A stretch of 34,076 nt of DNA from an uncultured Marinoscillum sp. Its GTDB lineage: Bacteria > Bacteroidota > Bacteroidia > Cytophagales > MED-G16. The stretch's first letter is position 1. The number at the start of each line of letters is the position of its first letter. The notes beneath the pieces were generated by a model that saw nothing but the letters and a program-made list of their open reading frames with translations, had not been told where the DNA came from and did not search any database. The translations under genes and the position numbers were made by a program. The stretch lies in contig CACPHX010000014.1 of assembly GCA_902633975.1 (NCBI GenBank), positions 1 through 34,076 on the forward strand, given 5' to 3'. This document shows, piece after piece, positions 1 to 8,221 of the stretch.

Positions 1-246
1 GGTTTAGTTTTTAATCATTCACTTAAAATAGAAACCATGAGAGCGTTGTCAACACTAACTCCAAGAGAAAGGGATGTAGTTTTAATGAGTTTTGGAATAG
101 GTTTTGATAATCCTTATACCCTTGAAGAAATTGGTGATGTAATGGGTCTAACAAGAGAAAGGGTTAGACAGATTAGAGAGAAAGCTCTCCAAAAATTAAG
201 AGAACCAGGTAAAAATAGAAGGCTTAAGGAATTCTGCGCAAATTAA
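1..246 (+). CDS. rpoD: Primary sigma factor, C-terminal part (partial at window edge)
   Basis: The reading frame is open from base 1 and ends at the TAA at 244-246, so only the C-terminal 81 codons are visible and the gene begins outside the window. The visible part is sigma-70 region 4. It has the ALSTLTPRERDVV stretch of region 4.1, followed by the helix-turn-helix of region 4.2 (TLEEIGDVMGLTRERVRQI), which reads the upstream promoter element. The short basic tail after it is typical of the primary sigma factor of Bacteroidota. An internal ATG at 37 is in frame, but the family signature continues upstream of it, so it is not the start. The protein directs RNA polymerase to housekeeping promoters; the TAnnTTTG sites listed here would be its targets. 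The paralogue assignment (primary rather than alternative sigma) is likely but rests on the C-terminus alone. Confidence 0.9.
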   Translation, partial: GLVFNHSLKIETMRALSTLTPRERDVVLMSFGIGFDNPYTLEEIGDVMGLTRERVRQIREKALQKLREPGKNRRLKEFCAN

Positions 247-301
247 AAAAATATTTACCTGTTTTGATAGCCTTATTAGTGTTTCATCATTAAATTTAAG
301 C

Positions 302-3300
302 ATGAGATTTCATCTACTTTTTATCATTTTTTTTATCTCCTCATGTAATTTTGATAACAAATTTGATAAATTAGTTATCGATAATACAAAAGAATCTAAT
401 CTAAAATTTCCAGTTGAAGTTGGAGATGTAAAGTATACTGGACCAGGAAAAATCAATTATATTTTAGAATCAAAAAGGCATGGGGGAATTGATTTAAGTG
501 TTCCTTCAGAATTTGGGGTATACCCTTCAGATATATATGAAAAAGCACTGAATGAGATGTATAATATTAGATCTCTATCTTTTGCAAAGCCTACAATGTC
601 CTCTAGTAATGAAGATGAAAATAGTAATTATGCTGAAAATAAAGCAATATTTAAGAGTAGGGGTCCATCTAATACACCAGGTAGGGTTTTAACAACACTT
701 GTCGATTCAAGAGACAAAACAAATAGCACTTGGATCGTTGGCACAGTTGGAGGTGGATTATGGAAAACTGAAAACTCTGGAGTTAATTATGAACAGATAT
801 CCTCTGATCTTCAAAATTCATATATATCATCAATTGTACAAAGTAAGTCAAACCCTGAGATATTGTATATGGGTACGGGAAATGCATGGCATTTTGAAGA
901 AGCCGGACAATTTGGTGGCGGTGTTTATAGATCTGATGACGGTGGTGTAACATGGGATAACATTTCATTATTAGACTCAATAGGAAATATTGATCTCAAA
1001 TTTAGATCGATAAGCAGTGTTGTTGTTGACAACGTTAACTCAGATATCATAACTATTGCTGCGTGGCCAGGTTCTTATTATATTGATAGTGATGGTCCAG
1101 GTTTTATTTATAGATCTGAAGATGCTGGAGTAAGTTGGAATTTGTTATATGTAAGTCGTCCACTAGAGAGGATTACTCAGCTTATTCCATCTCCTTCAAA
1201 TAATAATATTATTTACGCCAGCGTATCTAAGAATGGTGTTTTAAAATCAACCGATGGAGGATTAAGCTGGAATAATCCTGGAAATATCGGTTTAATTGGT
1301 GATATTTCCTATGATCATTCTGATGGAATATATAAACCTTCAATAACCTCAAATTTCGGAAGGGTTTCAGTGTCAGTTTCCCATTCAGATCCAAATACAC
1401 TATATTTAGCTGCAGTTAATGAATTTCCAGCTAACGGCTTTACTGGTACGCCCTTTTCTAAATTATACATATCAAATAATGGAGGTGTATCATGGAATTT
1501 AATAAAAAATGATGACGGTTCTGATGATGATTGGCTAAATGCCCTTGGGTATTTTGCAAATAGTATAATGGTTCATCCTTTCAATGACAGTATTGTTTAT
1601 CATGCATCACAAGATATGCAAAGATCAAAATTATTACCAGGAGAAGGTGCTGGATACTCGGGAAGTTCAACTGTTGTTGAGATTGACAATATTTCAAGTA
1701 GTATTAAAATTCAAAATATTTGGGGAGGCTCTGCAATGGGAACAGGATCAGATTGGTCTGATCATTCAGAGAATCCTGAATTTGACAATTTCGAAATATT
1801 ATTTGGCACTGGAATTTCTCAGAAAGCATATAGGTTTTCTGTTCCTGAAAATTCTTCATCCAATGTTGGACACCAGTTTTATACATACCAAGACGTAGTT
1901 GAAGTTCCTTTTCAAGTTTGGAATACATCCTCCAATCCCCCTCAACAGATAACAATTTCATTTAGAGATAATAATAATGATGGTCAATTTAATCTTCAAC
2001 ATAATTCCAACGAAAGTAGAGAATACATATTCATTCAAAATATTCCTTACGATCAAACAATGTCTCAAGCTGATATCAAGTCACTTTATGGTCAATTATA
2101 TCAAACAAATTATTTGGTTTGGCTCTACCTTTCTGAGGGTATTGAATGGAATCAAAATAATTTACCAAATTCATCTATTAAAATAAAAAATATTGATATT
2201 TCTTACACTAACTATAAAAAGGATTTAGTTGATATTACTAATTGGTACACTGGTAATACAATTAATCAAAATGTTCATGTTGATCATCATTTCTTTTATC
2301 CATTGGTAGGTACTTCTGATTCTATGTTTTCATTTATTCTTGGTTCTGACGGTGGATTAAATCTAACCAAAATCAAAAAAAATCCTGGCATTGATGATGA
2401 CGACTTTTTTTTAGCAGGAGAGGTAACAGACTCATGGTATGACACACCTCATGGTGGACTTAATACATCCCTTTTGTGGGGAGCAGATAAGGTTATAGGA
2501 AAAGAGCAATATCTTATTGGAGCTCAAGATCATGGATCATTTTTATCTCACAAAAATTTCAATGCGTCTGATACATCAAAGTATACATTCACTTGGGGGG
2601 GTGACGGTTTTGAGGTTTTGACACATTTTACTGATCCAAATAAAATGCTTGCTGGAAGCCAGTTTAATAATGCAATAAGATCATTAGATGGTGGTGAAAC
2701 CTGGTATTATGTATCAAATATACCTGGATATAGATCTTTAGATGCACCTTTTTCTTCTCAGTATGCATCCTCATATCAAGATCCTGATGTAATATTCTCA
2801 ATGCATTCAACAGGATTGGGTAAGAGTTCTGACTGGGGTGATAATTGGAAAACAGTGCAGGTTCCAGATGGTAATTGGGAATTATTAAATAACAGAGATA
2901 TTAAAGTTTCAGATGCTAATCCAAGGTTTGTATGGACTGGAGGTTATATGGGTAATCTTTCAAAGATTTATGTTTCTGATGATTGGGGTGATTCATTTAA
3001 TCCAGTTAATAATTTTACTAATTCTAATGGCCAGTCCATGGGCACTATTTCTGGTTTATATACCCATCCAAATGAAGACTCTACAGCATACGTATTATTT
3101 AGTTATTATGGATATCCAAAAATTATAAAGTCAAATGATCTGGGTCAGACTTGGATTGACATATCAGGCTTCGGTTCATTAGATGAGGGAATTTCAGTTT
3201 CCTCAACAGGTTTCCCAAATGTAGGTGTTTACAGTTTACTTGTGATGCCACACAATAATGATATTATTTGGGTTGGTACTGATATTGGATTGATTGAAAC

Positions 3301-4579
3301 AACGGATGGCGGTTTATCATGGCACATTGTTCCTAATATGCCGCATGTGGCAATATACGATATGAAAATTAAAGATCAAGGACAGGTTATTCTTACAACT
3401 CATGGAAGAGGTTTATGGACTGCTACTTTAGATGATTTGATGGACTTTACACCAAAGGTTGCAACAGTACCACCTCGCATAAATAATGCTATTCAAATAG
3501 AAGATGAGATTTTATACATTATTGAGGCAGAAATTCAGTTGAAGTCTATATATGACTCAATTCAAATAGTAGTAAATGATAAAATTTGGAAATCAATTAC
3601 CGATTCAATTTCCATCTCAATTATCAATACTAGATTTAATGTTGATTCTAAAGGAAATAAATATATAAAGGCTATTGGTTATAAAAATGGTTTTCCATAC
3701 CCTTCCAATGAATTTCAATTATATTTAAATCCAACACTTGAGCCTAGAAGTGAGTTTAGTACAACATTTAGTGATTTAGTTGGTGACGAATTTGCACTTG
3801 ACAGATTTAAAATCGGTCCACAAGGTGGATTTGTTGGAAGACAACTTCACACAGAACATCCATACGAGTCAGGAGTTGCTGGTGGGTACACTAACGGATA
3901 TAGTGTTCATGCTCAATTAAATATACCAATAATTGTAAATGATTTTACACCTTCAATAAGGTTCAAAGAAATTGTGTTAGTTGAGCCTGGTGAACCTGGA
4001 ACATCATATGGTGATTGGGATTTTTGGGATTATGTAATTATCGAAGCATCAAAGGATGGTGTTTCTTGGAAAAAACTTGTTGATGGATATGATTCTGATT
4101 CTGACCCTTCTTGGAAAGCTGCATACAATTCTGGTTCAGTAGGAACACCTGATTTGTTAAGAGATAGACAAATTAACTTCTCTCCACATTTTGCTATTGG
4201 AGATACATTGAAAGTAAGATTTAGATTATTTTCTGATGATTTAACTGTTTCATGGGGATGGCTAATTGACGACTTGTATATACAAAAAGAAACACCTGTT
4301 GTTCAAGGTCTTGAATTTTCTTCACTTGATAAAGAAATTTCCATATATCCAAATCCTACTTCTGGAGATTTTAATATAAAATTCGATGAAACCTGGCAAG
4401 GTTATATAAATTGTAATATAACAGATATCTTCGGAAGAAATATTTATGAAAATATTCTTGATAATACTAGTTCTAATTCATTGCATCAAATAAATATTAC
4501 TAATAGCAACGATGGATTATATTTTGTTCAATTAGTACAAGGTGATAAAAAAACTATGAAGAAAATAATTAAAGAGTAG
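302..4579 (+). CDS. Giant Asp-box beta-propeller surface protein with T9SS C-terminal sorting domain
   Basis: A 1425-residue exported protein. Residues 1-15 form a hydrophobic signal ending in ISSC, which fits a lipobox with Cys15 as the modified residue. Residues from about 110 to 1050 carry repeated Asp-box (BNR) motifs such as RSDDGGVTW, KSTDGGLSW, RSLDGGETW, KSNDLGQTW and ETTDGGLSW, about nine or ten in all. This is the pattern of VPS10/sortilin-like and sialidase-like multi-bladed propellers. Residues about 1170-1335 look like a jelly-roll or MAM-like module. Residues about 1345-1425 are a type A T9SS sorting domain with YPNPTSGDF near its start and GLYFVQL and a lysine-rich tail at its end. 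No catalytic residues can be assigned, so the ligand or substrate is unknown; carbohydrate or protein binding at the cell surface is an inference. The ATG at 302 directly precedes the signal sequence. The stop abuts that of convergent terC. Confidence 0.85.
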   Translation: MRFHLLFIIFFISSCNFDNKFDKLVIDNTKESNLKFPVEVGDVKYTGPGKINYILESKRHGGIDLSVPSEFGVYPSDIYEKALNEMYNIRSLSFAKPTMSSSNEDENSNYAENKAIFKSRGPSNTPGRVLTTLVDSRDKTNSTWIVGTVGGGLWKTENSGVNYEQISSDLQNSYISSIVQSKSNPEILYMGTGNAWHFEEAGQFGGGVYRSDDGGVTWDNISLLDSIGNIDLKFRSISSVVVDNVNSDIITIAAWPGSYYIDSDGPGFIYRSEDAGVSWNLLYVSRPLERITQLIPSPSNNNIIYASVSKNGVLKSTDGGLSWNNPGNIGLIGDISYDHSDGIYKPSITSNFGRVSVSVSHSDPNTLYLAAVNEFPANGFTGTPFSKLYISNNGGVSWNLIKNDDGSDDDWLNALGYFANSIMVHPFNDSIVYHASQDMQRSKLLPGEGAGYSGSSTVVEIDNISSSIKIQNIWGGSAMGTGSDWSDHSENPEFDNFEILFGTGISQKAYRFSVPENSSSNVGHQFYTYQDVVEVPFQVWNTSSNPPQQITISFRDNNNDGQFNLQHNSNESREYIFIQNIPYDQTMSQADIKSLYGQLYQTNYLVWLYLSEGIEWNQNNLPNSSIKIKNIDISYTNYKKDLVDITNWYTGNTINQNVHVDHHFFYPLVGTSDSMFSFILGSDGGLNLTKIKKNPGIDDDDFFLAGEVTDSWYDTPHGGLNTSLLWGADKVIGKEQYLIGAQDHGSFLSHKNFNASDTSKYTFTWGGDGFEVLTHFTDPNKMLAGSQFNNAIRSLDGGETWYYVSNIPGYRSLDAPFSSQYASSYQDPDVIFSMHSTGLGKSSDWGDNWKTVQVPDGNWELLNNRDIKVSDANPRFVWTGGYMGNLSKIYVSDDWGDSFNPVNNFTNSNGQSMGTISGLYTHPNEDSTAYVLFSYYGYPKIIKSNDLGQTWIDISGFGSLDEGISVSSTGFPNVGVYSLLVMPHNNDIIWVGTDIGLIETTDGGLSWHIVPNMPHVAIYDMKIKDQGQVILTTHGRGLWTATLDDLMDFTPKVATVPPRINNAIQIEDEILYIIEAEIQLKSIYDSIQIVVNDKIWKSITDSISISIINTRFNVDSKGNKYIKAIGYKNGFPYPSNEFQLYLNPTLEPRSEFSTTFSDLVGDEFALDRFKIGPQGGFVGRQLHTEHPYESGVAGGYTNGYSVHAQLNIPIIVNDFTPSIRFKEIVLVEPGEPGTSYGDWDFWDYVIIEASKDGVSWKKLVDGYDSDSDPSWKAAYNSGSVGTPDLLRDRQINFSPHFAIGDTLKVRFRLFSDDLTVSWGWLIDDLYIQKETPVVQGLEFSSLDKEISIYPNPTSGDFNIKFDETWQGYINCNITDIFGRNIYENILDNTSSNSLHQINITNSNDGLYFVQLVQGDKKTMKKIIKE

Positions 4580-5299
4580 TTATTTTTTTATTTTAATCCT
4601 TTTTAAACTTACTCTCCTAAACCTTATATTTATTAGCTCAACTCCCAATGTAAAGAATAAAGAGAAGTATATAAACCCTTTTGGAATATCAATATGAGCA
4701 GCCTCTAATATTAAGGTGAACCCAATTAGAATTAAAAAGCACAATGCTAATATCTCTAAGGAAGGGTATCTATCAATTATATCGCTAATTTTTGAGGCAT
4801 AAAATATCATAAACAAAATAGAAATAACAACAGCAATTACCATTAGAAGAAGCACCTCAGTTAATCCTATAGCAGTTAAAATCGAGTCAACCGAAAAAAC
4901 AAAATCAACTGCAACAATCTGCCAAATAACAGTTGATAAACTCACAGTCTTATTTGATAACTCCTTTTCGTCAAAATTACCATTTATCTTATGTGAAATT
5001 TCAAGAACACTTTTAAAAATTAAAAATCCACCACCAAGGAAAAGAATAATATCTTTAATGCTAATATTCATGTAAACAGGTTTAGTAAGACCAATAAACC
5101 ATGTGAGACCAAAAAGCATAATTATTCTAAGAAGAAGGGCAAGTAATAATCCTAAAACTCTTGCTCTATGTCTATCCTCTTTTTTAACCTTATTCGTAAT
5201 AATTGATATAAAAATTATATTATCTATTCCGAGAATTATCTCAATTATTGTTAGAGTTAATAATGCAATGTAGGTCTCGAATTCAAAAAATATTTCCAT
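4580..5299 (-). CDS. TerC-family integral membrane protein
   Basis: A 239-residue polytopic membrane protein with about seven hydrophobic segments. The family signature is clear: EIILGIDNIIFIS at residues 20-32, with acidic residues Glu20 and Asp26 inside the first membrane helix. A second set, VDFVFSVDS at 131-139, brings Asp132 and Asp138. In the TerC/Alx family these buried acids are thought to handle metal ions such as manganese, often loading exported proteins with metal or exporting excess. The basic C-terminus (RFRRVSLKRIKIKK) lies in the cytoplasm by the positive-inside rule. Its TAA begins at the base right after the stop of the convergent propeller gene, so nothing separates the two transcripts. 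A TAAATTTG promoter element lies 35-42 bases upstream of the ATG. The family is clear; the physiological substrate is not. Confidence 0.85.
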   Translation of the reverse strand: MEIFFEFETYIALLTLTIIEIILGIDNIIFISIITNKVKKEDRHRARVLGLLLALLLRIIMLFGLTWFIGLTKPVYMNISIKDIILFLGGGFLIFKSVLEISHKINGNFDEKELSNKTVSLSTVIWQIVAVDFVFSVDSILTAIGLTEVLLLMVIAVVISILFMIFYASKISDIIDRYPSLEILALCFLILIGFTLILEAAHIDIPKGFIYFSLFFTLGVELINIRFRRVSLKRIKIKK

Positions 5300-5333
5300 T
5301 ATATAATTATATTTTTTTATCTTATTTTGCTAG

Positions 5334-5341
5334 CAAATTTA
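5334..5341 (-). promoter_or_regulatory. Putative Bacteroidota -7 element for terC
   Basis: On the minus strand the sequence reads TAAATTTG, a full match to the TAnnTTTG consensus of Bacteroidota primary-sigma promoters. Transcription would start near 5327, giving a leader of roughly 28 bases before the ATG at 5299. The -33 position has GTTTTA (20 bases upstream) rather than TTTG, so only half of the promoter is convincing. In AT-rich DNA a chance match is possible. Confidence 0.4.
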
Positions 5342-5385
5342 TTTACTTTGTCATCTATAATTAAAACACGAAATTAATTATTTAT

Positions 5386-6069
5386 ATGAAAAATATTATT
5401 GAAGTGAGTGATATTTCTAGGCACTATAATGTTGGAAAGCAAATTGTTAAGGCATTAGATTCAATAAGTGTTAATATTAAAAAAAATGAGTATGTATCCT
5501 TTATGGGTGCATCAGGTTCAGGAAAATCAACTCTGATGAACATAATTGGTTGTTTGGATTCTCCAACGGGTGGAAAATATAAGCTTAACAATAAAGATGT
5601 TAGTAATATGAGTGAAGATGAGCTTGCTGATATAAGAAATAAAGAGATTGGTTTTGTTTTTCAAACATTTAATCTTCTGCCGAGAGCTTCAGCAATTGAT
5701 AATGTTTCCTTACCCTTAGTATATGCAGGGTATCCTAGAAAAAAAAGAAATGAAATGGCAATTAAAGCTTTGAAAGACGTGGACTTATTTGATAGAGCTA
5801 CACATAAGCCCAATGAATTATCAGGAGGTCAAAGGCAAAGAGTTGCCATCGCAAGAGCACTTGTAAATGATCCAAGTATAATTTTAGCAGACGAACCTAC
5901 AGGTAATTTAGATAGTAAAACCTCATATGGAATTATGGATTTATTTACAAAACTGCATAATAGAGGTAATACCATTATAATGGTAACACACGAGGAAGAT
6001 ATTGCGGCTTATTCAAAAAGAATAGTTAGATTAAAGGATGGATTAATATCATCTGATAAAAAAAATTAA
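5386..6069 (+). CDS. ABC transporter ATP-binding protein, MacB/LolD type
   Basis: A 227-residue ABC ATPase with all elements intact: Walker [10 protein letters not shown] at 41-49, Q-loop Gln93, signature LSGGQRQR at 145-152, Walker B IILADE at 165-170, and switch His202. The length and the [12 protein letters not shown] stretch after Walker B place it in the MacB/LolD/FtsE-like subfamily. Members of that subfamily energise FtsX-like permeases that work on lipoproteins or other periplasmic substrates instead of pumping through the membrane. No permease gene is next to it, so the partner must be encoded elsewhere. It is the first gene of a plus-strand run with ilvE, prfB and a flavoprotein, 11 bases before the ilvE start. 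The LolD, MacB or FtsE role cannot be settled from the ATPase alone. Confidence 0.88.
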   Translation: MKNIIEVSDISRHYNVGKQIVKALDSISVNIKKNEYVSFMGASGSGKSTLMNIIGCLDSPTGGKYKLNNKDVSNMSEDELADIRNKEIGFVFQTFNLLPRASAIDNVSLPLVYAGYPRKKRNEMAIKALKDVDLFDRATHKPNELSGGQRQRVAIARALVNDPSIILADEPTGNLDSKTSYGIMDLFTKLHNRGNTIIMVTHEEDIAAYSKRIVRLKDGLISSDKKN

Positions 6070-6080
6070 ATATTTAAGGT

Positions 6081-7139
6081 TTGGAAATTAAAGTTATTAA
6101 GTCTAAAAACTCAAAAATATCAAATGTCGATTATGATAATTTAGGTTTTTGTAAATATTATACTGACCATATGTTTATTTGTGACTACACTGACGGGTCA
6201 TGGCAAAATTTTAAAATTCAGCCTTTTCAAGACCTTTCTTTATCACCAGCATGTACAACACTACATTATGGTCAAACTATATTTGAAGGATTGAAAGCTT
6301 ATCGAAACCAAAAGGGTGAAATTCTTATTTTTAGACCTGACAAGAATGCAGAGAGGTTTAATAAAAGTGCAGAAAGAATGTGCATGCCATCAATACCAGA
6401 AGACATCTTTATAAATTCAATTGAAGAATTATTAAAAGTTGATAAAGCTTGGGTACCAAATGGAGAAGAAAACTCCCTATATATTAGACCAATCTCATTT
6501 GCATTAGATCCTTATATAGGTATCAAGCCAGCTGACAATTATAAATTTATGATTATATGTGGTATGGCAGGAGGTTATTACTCTGAGCCAGTAAATGTAA
6601 AAATTGAAACTCAATATACAAGAGCTGTTTCTGGAGGTGTTGGATTCTCTAAAACAGCTGCTAACTATGCGGCAGCATTATATCCAGCCGTTGAAGCACA
6701 AAAAGACGGATATCATCAATTAATTTGGACTGATGGTAAATCCCATGAGTACGTAGAAGAATCGGGAACAATGAATTTATTTTTTGTAATTAATAATCAA
6801 TTAGTAACACCTCCTCTTGGTGACACTGTTTTAGATGGAGTGACAAGAGATAGTATAATTCATTTATCAAAATTACTGAAAATTGATGTTGATGTAAGAA
6901 AAGTTTCTGTTAAAGAAGTTATTTCTTCCCTTGAAAGTGGTTCAATGAGCGAAGCATTTGGAGCTGGTACTGCGGCAACAATAGCACCAATAAAATCAAT
7001 TGGTTACAACAATAAAAAATATAATCTTCCAGAAATATTAGAAAAATCAATTTCAAATACTTTATTGAATAAATTAAGTAATATAAAATTTGGAAGAGAA
7101 TTGACTGAACTTAATTGGCTTAAAAAAATATCGAAATGA
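6081..7139 (+). CDS. ilvE: Branched-chain amino acid aminotransferase
   Basis: A 352-residue class IV PLP aminotransferase that interconverts leucine, isoleucine and valine with their 2-oxo acids, using glutamate/2-oxoglutarate. Family landmarks are LHYGQTIFEGLKAY at residues 61-74, the PLP-binding lysine Lys191 within GVGFSKTAANYAA, and EESGTMNLFFV at 227-236 with the conserved glutamate. This is the long BCAT form also found in Bacillus and animals, not the shorter E. coli IlvE. The start is TTG at 6081: the conserved N-terminus (MEIKVIKS, then VDYDNLGF) begins there and the first in-frame ATG is 30 codons later, inside the conserved domain. Its TGA shares bases with the ATG of prfB (ATGA overlap at 7136-7139), so the two are probably translationally coupled. 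Biosynthesis or degradation are both possible. Confidence 0.93.
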   Translation: MEIKVIKSKNSKISNVDYDNLGFCKYYTDHMFICDYTDGSWQNFKIQPFQDLSLSPACTTLHYGQTIFEGLKAYRNQKGEILIFRPDKNAERFNKSAERMCMPSIPEDIFINSIEELLKVDKAWVPNGEENSLYIRPISFALDPYIGIKPADNYKFMIICGMAGGYYSEPVNVKIETQYTRAVSGGVGFSKTAANYAAALYPAVEAQKDGYHQLIWTDGKSHEYVEESGTMNLFFVINNQLVTPPLGDTVLDGVTRDSIIHLSKLLKIDVDVRKVSVKEVISSLESGSMSEAFGAGTAATIAPIKSIGYNNKKYNLPEILEKSISNTLLNKLSNIKFGRELTELNWLKKISK

Positions 7140-8216
7140 ACCTAGAGCAAATAAATAACATTAAAAAGCGAACCTCTGCTTTAAGAGGTTATCTTTGACT
7201 ACGACAATAAAAAAAATATTGTTAAAGAAAAGCAGAAAATTAGTTCAGGAGAGGGTTTCTGGGATAATAAGGAAAATGCTGAAAAAATTCTCAAAGAGAT
7301 CAGTTCTAACAATTTATGGATCGAATCTTTTGACAAATTAGATATTGCTCTTTCAGATTTAGAAACGCTTCATGAGTTTTTTATTGAAGGAGAGATTGGG
7401 GAGGAGGAGATAGAAAAAGAATATACGAAGGTTTTGAAATTACTTGAATCGCTGGAATTTAAGAAGATGCTTTCAAGTAAAGAAGATCAAATGAATGCCA
7501 TAATTGAAATCAATCCTGGGGCAGGAGGTACGGAAAGTCAAGACTGGGCTAGTATTCTTATGAGAATGTATGTGATGTGGGCTGAATCACAAAATTTTAA
7601 TGTTAAAAAAGTTAATGTTCAGCCAGGAGATACCGCAGGAATTAAATCAGCTATTATAGGTATCGAAGGAGATTTTGCATATGGAAATTTAAAGTCTGAG
7701 ATTGGCGTCCATAGACTAGTTAGAATATCTCCTTTTGATTCTGGAGCAAGAAGACATACATCATTTGCTTCGGTTTTCGCATATCCTGAGGTTGATGAAA
7801 CTATAGAAATAAATATAGATCAATCTGAGATATCTTGGGAGACTTTTAGAGCTAGTGGAGCTGGAGGACAAAGTGTGAATAAAATTGAATCAGCAGTTAG
7901 ATTAAAACATAAATCATCAGGATTAATAATTGAATGTCAACAAGAACGAAGTCAGATATTAAATAAGGAAAAAGCTATGAAAATGTTAAAGTCTAAATTA
8001 TATCAAATAGAACTTGAGAAAGTAAATAAAGAGAAAGATGAAAGGGATAGTAAAAAGTTAAAAATTGATTTTGGATCCCAAATAAGAAATTATGTGCTTC
8101 ATCCATATAAAATGATTAAAGATGTTAGAACTAATATAGAACGTGGAGACGTAAATAACGTATTAGATGGTGATATTAATGATTTTATAAAAGGATTTCT
8201 CTTGATGAGTAAATAG
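7136..8216 (+). CDS. prfB: Peptide chain release factor 2, expressed by programmed +1 frameshift
   Basis: Release factor 2 recognises UAA and UGA and triggers peptide release on the ribosome. The first frame starts at ATG 7136 (MNLEQINNIK...), runs 20 codons to RGYL and meets an in-frame TGA at 7196-7198. A +1 shift after CTT (7193-7195) continues as DYDNKKN from base 7197. The joined protein is 359 residues, close to the usual 365. The shifted frame holds the stop-codon recognition motif SPF (198-200) and the catalytic GGQ (243-245, in GAGGQSVNKIES). The region 7140-7433 therefore belongs to this gene although no ATG-initiated frame covers it. The start overlaps the ilvE stop. Efficiency of the shift responds to RF2 level in known cases, an autoregulatory loop. 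A plain reading from the downstream TTG at 7434 would lose the N-terminal domain. Confidence 0.95.
7182..7199 (+). promoter_or_regulatory. prfB +1 programmed frameshift site
   Basis: The codons are TTA AGA GGT TAT CTT TGA C. The classical RF2 site is AGG GGG TAT CTT TGA C, so the TAT spacer, the slippery CTT, the poor-context stop TGA and the following C are all kept. The Shine-Dalgarno-like booster is AGAGGT instead of AGGGGG, a weaker match to the anti-Shine-Dalgarno. Low RF2 leaves the TGA unread and lets the ribosome slip one base forward. Confidence 0.93.
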
Positions 8217-8221
8217 TTAAA

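Noticed and set aside
1584..1898. 104-codon frame inside the propeller gene, and similar ones at 699-950, 1704-1961 and 2913-3128
   Set aside because: Other-frame shadows of one continuous 1425-codon gene with a consistent protein pattern; no start context or family features.
302..4579. Tandem DNA repeats in the propeller gene
   Set aside because: The Asp-box motifs repeat at protein level only; the DNA of the copies is diverged and there is no direct-repeat array.
5342..5350. TTACTTTG as promoter -7 element for the ABC ATPase gene
   Set aside because: It misses one consensus base, and the nearest TTTG (5326-5329) is only 13 bases upstream, too close for the -33 element.
7434..8216. Stand-alone 260-residue release-factor-like gene starting at TTG 7434
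   Set aside because: The sequence upstream reads continuously as RF2 domain 1 in the same frame back to the CTT TGA C slip site; the short form is an artefact of the frameshift.
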